NCBI GenBank assembly: GCA_964631175.1
Contig: CAZVWH010000088.1
Span: 1-11,517 of the forward strand
Reading direction: 5' to 3'
Origin: CAZVWH01 sp964631175
GTDB taxonomy: Bacteria; Planctomycetota; Phycisphaerae; Sedimentisphaerales; Anaerobacaceae
DNA: 11,517 nucleotides
Position 1 is the stretch's first letter. Each line of letters starts with the position of its first letter. The notes below the pieces were generated by a model, which saw only the letters and a program-made list of their open reading frames with translations, ran no database searches and was not told where the DNA came from. The position numbers and the translations under genes were made by a program. Positions 6,837 to 11,517 of this stretch are shown one piece after another.

Positions 6837-7190
6837 ATGAGCGAACGTCCGGAAGTAGAACTATTCAAAAATCCGCATCCTGAGCGCGATTATGACATAA
6901 AAATCAGGTGTCCTGAGTTTACGAGCGTTTGTCCTCGAACGGGTCAGCCGGACTTCGGAGAAATTGTTATTGAATACTGCCCTGATAAATCGTGCATCGA
7001 GCTAAAGAGCCTGAAGTTCTATATACATAGCTACCGTAATAAAGGAATTTTCTACGAGACATTGACGAATGACATACTGGATGATTTATACAGTGCATGC
7101 AAACCACGCTGGATGAAGGTTACCTCTCGGTTCAGACCTCGTGGCGGGATAACTACCGAGGTAGTTGCTGAATGTAAAGCCGATAAATAA
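6837..7190 (+). CDS. queF: NADPH-dependent preQ0 reductase (unimodular type)
   Basis: The protein has 117 residues, the size of the short single-domain QueF subfamily. QueF reduces the nitrile of preQ0 to the amine of preQ1, the last step before insertion into tRNA by Tgt. The hallmark stretch FTSVCPRTGQPDFGEI contains the nucleophilic Cys32, which forms the thioimide with the nitrile, and the proton-donating Asp39. The family motif ELKSLKFYIHSYRN, which contributes to NADPH and substrate binding, follows at about residues 56-69. The C-terminal RFRPRGGI segment is also typical. The ribosome site before ATG 6837 is weak. The gene is divergent from queC/queE and supplies the next enzyme of the same pathway. 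The zinc-ribbon gene follows after 24 bp and is probably co-transcribed. Confidence 0.96.
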   Translation: MSERPEVELFKNPHPERDYDIKIRCPEFTSVCPRTGQPDFGEIVIEYCPDKSCIELKSLKFYIHSYRNKGIFYETLTNDILDDLYSACKPRWMKVTSRFRPRGGITTEVVAECKADK

Positions 7191-7214
7191 AATCATTTCC
7201 CCAGAGGTGACAAG

Positions 7215-7718
7215 ATGACGATCACGTTTCATTGTAGTCATTGTAACAAAAAGGTGGAAGCACAGGATAATGCTGCCGGCAAATGGGCGAAATGTCCGGC
7301 TTGCCACAACAAAATATATATTCCGAGCCTAAAAGCCGATGAAGACTTGAAACTTGCTCCGATAGACGAAAGCGAGGAAGAAAGAAAAAAGCGGCTCATG
7401 GACGAAACACATCAGCTTACCCATGACATATTACAGGAAAGAGAAATCCCGGAGGCCGAACCTGGTCGGGGTTGGTCGGCACCTGAAATAAGCGATAAGG
7501 GACTAACGAAAAACATAATTGTTTATCTGCGGCAAATGGCCAATGGCGAATTGGACGAGGCTCAGAAAACCGCAGACTCAATAGCCCCTCATGGCTCTGT
7601 CGCAATAAAGATTCTCGACAAAATTGCCTTTAGCGACATGCCTGAGCCGGAATTGGCTGATATACCTCCACAGGTGCTCTCGGGACTAATAAAAAATCTA
7701 AGGACAAGAATTAGCTAA
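7215..7718 (+). CDS. Zinc-ribbon protein of unknown function, probably co-transcribed with queF
   Basis: The protein has 167 residues. Its N-terminus is a short zinc ribbon, C7-x2-C10 and C27-x2-C30 (FHCSHCNKKVEAQD..AGKWAKCPACHNKIYIP). This is a module I associate with planctomycete proteins, where it heads many unrelated proteins. Residues 45-80 are highly charged (DESEEERKKRLMDETHQLTH) and may form a helix. Residues 100-167 (KNIIVYLRQMANGELDEAQK ... LADIPPQVLSGLIKNL) look helical and match no family I recognise. There are no membrane segments or signal peptide, so it is probably cytoplasmic. GAGGTGA at 7204-7210 is 4 bp before the ATG, a strong ribosome site in contrast to queF. Nucleic-acid or protein binding is a possibility only. 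Confidence 0.85.
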   Translation: MTITFHCSHCNKKVEAQDNAAGKWAKCPACHNKIYIPSLKADEDLKLAPIDESEEERKKRLMDETHQLTHDILQEREIPEAEPGRGWSAPEISDKGLTKNIIVYLRQMANGELDEAQKTADSIAPHGSVAIKILDKIAFSDMPEPELADIPPQVLSGLIKNLRTRIS

Positions 7719-7839
7719 CTCCAGCGGAAAAATCTTTATAAGCATACCCACAAGTCCTAAAAAACAATCCCTTTTCGCAAACTTAATGCGATTTTCTCAG
7801 CCGCGCGGAAAATAGCAAGTTAAACAGGCTCCTCCGGTT

Positions 7840-7867
7840 TTGCTTAGGTAGGTGTTTTTCTTATATT
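7840..7867 (+). promoter_or_regulatory. Candidate promoter of the glycosyltransferase gene
   Basis: TTGCTT (7840-7845) and TATATT (7862-7867) are 16 bp apart and would start transcription near 7874, about 58 nt before ATG 7932. The -35 match is weak. Confidence 0.3.
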
Positions 7868-7931
7868 TTATATGGAAACGGTAAACATAGCTTAATCTAA
7901 CTTTGCATTAAAACTTGGAGGGAAGCTTAGT

Positions 7932-9788
7932 ATGGCCAATGAGACAACGGTTGTTCATGTTACCCATGAAACGGTCGGTAAAATAGGTGGAATAGGCGCC
8001 GTTCTGCAAGGACTTTTCACGTGCAAATCATACCTTAACGCAGTTGACAGGTCAATCATCATCGGCCCATTGTTCACTACCGAAGGTTCTATATTAGATC
8101 GGCTTGGTGAGAATAGCGAAGTGCTCTATTCCTCTATTGATGGACTTATCAATCCAGGATATGCCCCAGCTTTTCGCAAGCTCGAAAGTTTTTACAATAC
8201 AGGTATTGTCTATGGCAGACGAACATTTATTGACGAGCAGACAGGCATAAAAAGCTCGCCCGAAGTGTTTCTGATCGATGTCAGACATATCAACAAGGGA
8301 ATCCTTAACGAATTCAAAAAACGCCTGTATGAGGAATTCGGCATTCGGAGTCATTTGTATGAACACCTCTGGGAGTATGAACAGTATGTCAGGCTGGCGC
8401 CAGTGGCAATTGCTGCGCTGAAAGTACTGGACGCAGCTAAAAAATCTACGGTTATTGTTGCTCATGAATTTATGGGAATGCCCACGGCATTGGCAGCTAT
8501 TCTTGAGCCTTACTGCGATTTTAAAACGGTTTTTTATGCACACGAAGTAGCCACGGTGCGCCGTATTGTCGAAAATCATCCCGCCCACGATACGATGTTC
8601 TATAATGTAATCAGACAGGCACACAGAGACAAACTCTACGTTAATGAAGTTTTCGACGACCAGAGCTCATTCTTTAAACACGCCCTTGTAGAAGCTGCAA
8701 AATATTGTAACCAAATATTTGCAGTAGGTAATTACGTGGTGGATGAATTGCTGTTTCTTGCACCAGAATTTGAAACTGCCGATATCAATATTGTTTATAA
8801 CGGTGTACCTGCGCAGCAAATAAGCGTAGCTGAAAAGCTGGTTTCAAAGGAAAAACTACAACAATATTGTGAAAATTTGCTCAATTTTAAGCCGGATTAC
8901 ATCTTCACCCACGTTACAAGGCTGATACGCAGCAAAGGGCTGTGGCGTGATTTAAGCGTGCTCCAGAGTGTGGACAAGCAGTTCCAAGCTCAGGGTAAAA
9001 CAGCGGTGTTTTTTTTGTTATCAACCGAGGTGACACAGAGGCCCAGCCATGATATCTATAATATGGAGTCAGCATATAACTGGCCTGTCGCTCACCGTGA
9101 GGGCTGGCCGGATTTGTCCGGTGGAGAGGCGGACTTCTATACAAAAGTGCAGCAATTCAATGCGCAAAGTCGCAATATTAAGGTCATCTTTATCAACCAA
9201 TTCGGATTTTACAGAAAAAGTTGTGGCAACAGAATGCCGGAAGATATGGAATTCATGGATATTCGAAAGGGAACCGATTTGGAATTCGGCCAAAGTATCT
9301 ACGAACCTTTTGGAATATCCCAGCTCGAGCCTTTGACTTTCGGTGGGATATGCGTATTCAGTAGCATTTGTGGATGTGTGGGATTGGTGCAGGACGTGGC
9401 CGGCCCAGACTTCGGCGAGCTCAGTCGAGCCGCTGAAGACGTAAAAAACATTATTGTTGCGGACTACACCAATCTTTCGGCTACGCTCAAGACAAGTTTA
9501 GATGATTTTGTCTTTGGCAGTGGTAAGACTGCGGATATTAGGTTCGACTATGAGGATATCGAAGATTTGCTGCAAATCGACAGGTCGGTACGAGAGCAAA
9601 TAGAAGCAAACATAGGTGAAAAGGTTGCGCAGAAGATAATACAGCGCCTGCCGAAAAGTGAATCTGAGATTGACAGCATGATCCGAACCGGTTACGAGCT
9701 CGCAAAAAATATGAGCTGGGATGTAGTAGTGAAAAACTATCTGCTGAGCAATTTGAAAAAGATACCAGGCAAAGTTCGCACCTCATAA
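7932..9788 (+). CDS. GT-B glycosyltransferase, glycogen/starch synthase-like
   Basis: The protein has 618 residues, longer than the ~480 of ordinary bacterial GlgA. The N-terminal Rossmann half carries KIGGIGAV (Lys17-Gly20), equivalent to the KTGGLGDV nucleotide-sugar loop of glycogen synthases, and VAHEFMGMPTALA, which corresponds to the HDWHT..L region. The C-terminal half carries HVTRLIRSKG with Arg330 and Lys335, the usual diphosphate-binding pair, and then YEPFGISQLEPLTFGG with Glu458 and Glu466 in E-x7-E spacing. These are the catalytic features of retaining GT-B enzymes (GT3/GT4/GT5 type). It probably makes an alpha-glucan or another polysaccharide in the cytoplasm from a nucleotide sugar; donor and acceptor cannot be told from sequence. 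GGAGGG (7917-7922) lies 9 bp before the ATG. It appears monocistronic, with over 200 bp on its 5' side and 500 bp on its 3' side. No branching enzyme, phosphorylase or GlgC is in the window. Confidence 0.9.
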   Translation: MANETTVVHVTHETVGKIGGIGAVLQGLFTCKSYLNAVDRSIIIGPLFTTEGSILDRLGENSEVLYSSIDGLINPGYAPAFRKLESFYNTGIVYGRRTFIDEQTGIKSSPEVFLIDVRHINKGILNEFKKRLYEEFGIRSHLYEHLWEYEQYVRLAPVAIAALKVLDAAKKSTVIVAHEFMGMPTALAAILEPYCDFKTVFYAHEVATVRRIVENHPAHDTMFYNVIRQAHRDKLYVNEVFDDQSSFFKHALVEAAKYCNQIFAVGNYVVDELLFLAPEFETADINIVYNGVPAQQISVAEKLVSKEKLQQYCENLLNFKPDYIFTHVTRLIRSKGLWRDLSVLQSVDKQFQAQGKTAVFFLLSTEVTQRPSHDIYNMESAYNWPVAHREGWPDLSGGEADFYTKVQQFNAQSRNIKVIFINQFGFYRKSCGNRMPEDMEFMDIRKGTDLEFGQSIYEPFGISQLEPLTFGGICVFSSICGCVGLVQDVAGPDFGELSRAAEDVKNIIVADYTNLSATLKTSLDDFVFGSGKTADIRFDYEDIEDLLQIDRSVREQIEANIGEKVAQKIIQRLPKSESEIDSMIRTGYELAKNMSWDVVVKNYLLSNLKKIPGKVRTS

Positions 9789-10099
9789 GTTGTCACTCAT
9801 TTTGTCTTTATGGCAGCGCAACACCGCTAAATCGTGTTCCGTCGAGTGATATAAATGAAGTTATTATTTTATTACCACCGTAGATAGATATTTAACTCTG
9901 CCGAATATTGAAACTCCGACAACAAATCAGATGAGGACAAGGCAATCTCTCAATTGGCTGTGATTATCATTTAAGGTCCTAAACATGTAAAAAGAGCCTA
10001 AAAGGCATATTTATCTTCACAATCCTACTTTATCATCTGCCAATCACAAGTTTTCAGCCTTAAAATCCCATCTGTCTTATAAAATACGCCCCTTAAAAA
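9789..10099. other. Intergenic stretch with no gene seen
   Basis: This 311-bp A+T-rich stretch follows the glycosyltransferase stop. I see no open frame of interest, no tRNA and no convincing terminator. The only palindrome noted is a tiny GCCT-AAA-AGGC at 9996-10006 followed by a few T's, too weak to call. Confidence 0.5.
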
Positions 10100-10247
10100 T
10101 ATTGTAAGCGTTCACGGGAAAACCGCATTTTTGTCATTGCGAGCGAAGCGAAGCAATCTAAAATCGTACGTTTTTGAGATTGCTTCGGCCTAAAGGCCTC
10201 GCAATGACACAAAAACGCCTTATTTTCTGCGTGAACGGTTACAAAAT
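10100..10247. repeat. Long imperfect palindrome (REP/MITE-like dispersed element)
   Basis: About 148 bp fold into one near-continuous hairpin. The outer arms TTGTAAGCGTTCACG (10102-10116) and CGTGAACGGTTACAA (10230-10244) pair with one mismatch. The middle arms TGTCATTGCGAG (10132-10143) and CTCGCAATGACA (10198-10209) pair perfectly over 12 bp. The inner arms CGAAGCAATCT (10149-10159) and AGATTGCTTCG (10177-10187) pair perfectly over 11 bp, capped by AAAA-TCGTACG-TTTTT. The right arm holds an extra GGCC-TAAA-GGCC (10188-10199). The core TCATTGCGAGCGAAGCGAAGCAATCT is, from memory, a type of palindrome found dispersed in many unrelated bacterial genomes. It carries no ORF, so any movement would need help in trans. 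Confidence 0.7.
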
Positions 10248-10261
10248 ATTTATATTTTAGC

Positions 10262-10290
10262 TTGAAATGGTATTAAAGGACGCGTATAAT
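10262..10290 (+). promoter_or_regulatory. Near-consensus sigma70 promoter of the pilin-like gene
   Basis: TTGAAA (10262-10267) and TATAAT (10285-10290) are separated by exactly 17 bp: 5/6 and 6/6 matches, by far the best promoter in the window. Transcription should start near 10297, about 20 nt before GTG 10317. Confidence 0.6.
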
Positions 10291-10316
10291 AAGCTTTGTA
10301 GAATCAGGTGATAAAA

Positions 10317-11252
10317 GTGCGCAGAAAATTGGCCATTGCACGATTGGAGGATGGTAAAATTCGCGTGCAATACGAGAAAAATCAGTTAATCTCTGTGCAA
10401 AGGTGGGGCTTTACATTAGTTGAGCTTCTGTTAGTAATATCCATCATTTCTTTAACCATGGCTGTTATGGTGCCGTCATTAGGACGTGTGCGACGTCAGG
10501 CCCGTGCGTTATTGAGCATGAACAATCAAAAGCAGATCGCATCCGCCGTGAATTTCTTTGCACTGGATAACAATGAGCGATACCCTCCATCAGTTGCAAC
10601 TGTAGGATTCGATAATAACTGGAACTGGTCAGACCCAACCAAGCTGACCGGCAACAGACACCGCAGCCCAGGCTTACATAGAGCTATGAGCGAATACTTG
10701 CTAAACTATATAGACGATGCAAGCACAATGTATTGCCCAAATGCGCCGCAGAAATACAAGTATCTGCAGCAGGCTTGGCAGGCCGGTGACGATTGGGATA
10801 ATCCTGACACCTCTGTTCCAACCGATCCGGTTGGGGGAACATATTGTTTCTATTGGAGCTACAAAGGGTATCTTGGTGGACGCAGGGTTATATTCAGAGG
10901 ACCGCAAGGTCCGGCAAGCGGGGCAAGGAGATACAGTAAGTTGCTTGTAAGCGACTATTTTGGCTATGATCACTGGAGAAGTCCCGTCTCATACAGTAGC
11001 TGCGAACCATTCAGCGGAGCTAACATTACTCCCGAAACATGGCTTCTTTCAGCTTTTTGGTCCCGCAGCAGCGCTGCTGACGATCCCCCGGAAATCAAGC
11101 TGCGGGCAGGATACACCGACGGACATGTAGAGACCTATTCGGCCTCGGAAGTTGTGCCTATGAAGGTTTCCATTACTGCTGATGGTTGTGTCCCATACCC
11201 CGACGATGTGGGGCCAGGCGTATTCTTACTGCCGAGAAATGCACTCCATTAA
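10317..11252 (+). CDS. Type IV pilin-like / pseudopilin protein (prepilin N-terminal methylation motif)
   Basis: From the chosen GTG the protein has 311 residues. GFTLVELLLVISIISLTMAV is the class III signal of type IV pilins and type II secretion pseudopilins: prepilin peptidase would cut after Gly31, and Glu at +5 is present. The hydrophobic helix runs to about residue 52, then SLGRVRRQARALLSMNNQKQ leads into a globular domain. Near the end, AGYTDGHVETYSA resembles the DGHV segment of the many planctomycete DUF1559-like pseudopilins. A periplasmic or surface fibre subunit is inferred; other pilus genes are absent here. GTG 10308 opens the frame three codons earlier but would leave only about 11 nt of leader. 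AGGTGA (10306-10311) sits 5 bp before GTG 10317, which favours the latter. GTG 10365 or 10398 would give a more usual short leader peptide but lack good ribosome sites. Confidence 0.85.
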   Translation: MRRKLAIARLEDGKIRVQYEKNQLISVQRWGFTLVELLLVISIISLTMAVMVPSLGRVRRQARALLSMNNQKQIASAVNFFALDNNERYPPSVATVGFDNNWNWSDPTKLTGNRHRSPGLHRAMSEYLLNYIDDASTMYCPNAPQKYKYLQQAWQAGDDWDNPDTSVPTDPVGGTYCFYWSYKGYLGGRRVIFRGPQGPASGARRYSKLLVSDYFGYDHWRSPVSYSSCEPFSGANITPETWLLSAFWSRSSAADDPPEIKLRAGYTDGHVETYSASEVVPMKVSITADGCVPYPDDVGPGVFLLPRNALH

Positions 11253-11359
11253 GATAATATCTTGATACAAGTTGCTATACGACTGTTTCACTGGTTTCTC
11301 AAGCGTTAATAGTTACTTCTTGTCTTATCGTTCATAGTTGCAGAACCATCGATATAAAG

Positions 11360-11396
11360 AAGAAGGCTGTGAGCTAGAAAGCTCACAGCCTTCTTT
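11360..11396. terminator. Bidirectional rho-independent terminator between convergent genes
   Basis: AAGAAGGCTGTGAGCT (11360-11375) and AGCTCACAGCCTTCTT (11380-11395) form a perfect 16-bp stem with an AGAA loop. T-rich tails follow on both strands (CCTTCTTTC on plus, CCTTCTTCTTTAT on minus). It sits between the pilin-like stop at 11252 and the dockerin gene's stop at 11421, which converge, so one element can end both transcripts. Confidence 0.75.
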
Positions 11397-11420
11397 CAAA
11401 CCATATATCTAAAACTTTTA

Positions 11421-11517
11421 TTACAGGCACTGTGCAATCCACCGGTTCACGAGGATTGACAAGTCCTGATAGTTAATTTGGCCGTCGCCGTTCAAGTCCT
11501 GACACATCGAACATTCA
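11421..11517 (-). CDS. C-terminal fragment of a dockerin-containing protein (runs off the window)
   Basis: The last 31 codons of a minus-strand gene are visible, ending in TAA at 11421-11423; the rest lies beyond 11517. The peptide CQDLNGDGQINYQDLSILVN is a type I dockerin / EF-hand half. Calcium-loop positions are D, N, D, Q, N, D in the D-x-N-x-D-G-x-I-N-x-x-D pattern, followed by the short helix LSILVNRWIAQCL. In planctomycetes such dockerin tails end secreted enzymes and surface proteins. The paired cysteines before it (CSMC) and near the end (QCL) are also common there. What the upstream part does is unknown. The gene converges with the pilin-like gene and shares the terminator at 11360-11396. 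Confidence 0.78.
   Translation of the reverse strand, partial: ECSMCQDLNGDGQINYQDLSILVNRWIAQCL

Noticed and set aside
7775..7795. TCGCA-TGCGA hairpin followed by TTTT after the zinc-ribbon gene
   Set aside because: A 5-bp stem with a 7-base loop and four T's is too weak to call a terminator.
8094..8624. 176-codon minus-strand open frame
   Set aside because: It is fully antisense to the glycosyltransferase N-terminal half, whose motifs are intact; the translation looks like random shadow sequence.

Overview
The window looks like part of a chromosome of an anaerobic or sediment-type planctomycete (Planctomycetota, probably Phycisphaerae/Sedimentisphaerales-like). This is inferred from gene style, not from a marker gene. 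The clues are a secreted beta-helix protein ending in a 'GAYEF'-type motif, an InlB-type repeat array, a GFTLVELL pseudopilin with a DGHVE-like C-terminal motif, a CxxC..CxxC zinc-ribbon protein of the kind common in planctomycetes, and a C-terminal dockerin on the right edge. Base composition is moderate and coding density is fairly low, with several intergenic stretches of 200-570 bp.

Layout. 43-2514 (+): a large extracellular protein made of five near-identical 80-residue repeats followed by a right-handed beta-helix; its 5' end looks damaged or incomplete. 2571-3956 (-): MgtE-type magnesium transporter, convergent with the first gene. 3957-4533: a gene-poor gap with a probable mgtE promoter, a candidate short secreted-peptide ORF or remnant, and several small hairpins. 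4534-6578 (-): queE, queC and a malectin-domain lipoprotein, probably one transcript that starts at the lipoprotein. 6837-7718 (+): queF and a zinc-ribbon protein, divergent from that transcript. 7932-9788 (+): a large GT-B glycosyltransferase resembling glycogen synthases. 9789-10261: non-coding, including a long imperfect hairpin of the dispersed-repeat type. 10317-11252 (+): type IV pilin-like protein behind a near-consensus promoter. 11360-11396: a strong bidirectional terminator hairpin. 11421-11517 (-): the last 31 codons of a dockerin-bearing protein that runs out of the window.

Functional picture. QueE and QueC carry out consecutive steps (CPH4 to CDG to preQ0) and QueF reduces preQ0 to preQ1, so the centre of the window is a queuosine-precursor locus split into two divergent units. 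The first enzymes (FolE, QueD) and the tRNA-inserting enzyme (Tgt) are not here. The flanks concern the cell surface and secretion (beta-helix protein, lipoprotein, pilin, dockerin protein), magnesium uptake and polysaccharide synthesis. I did not find a clear new multi-gene system. The most unusual items are the damaged repeat gene, the small ORF with a possible ATT start, the long palindromic element, and the lipoprotein and zinc-ribbon partners of the que genes.
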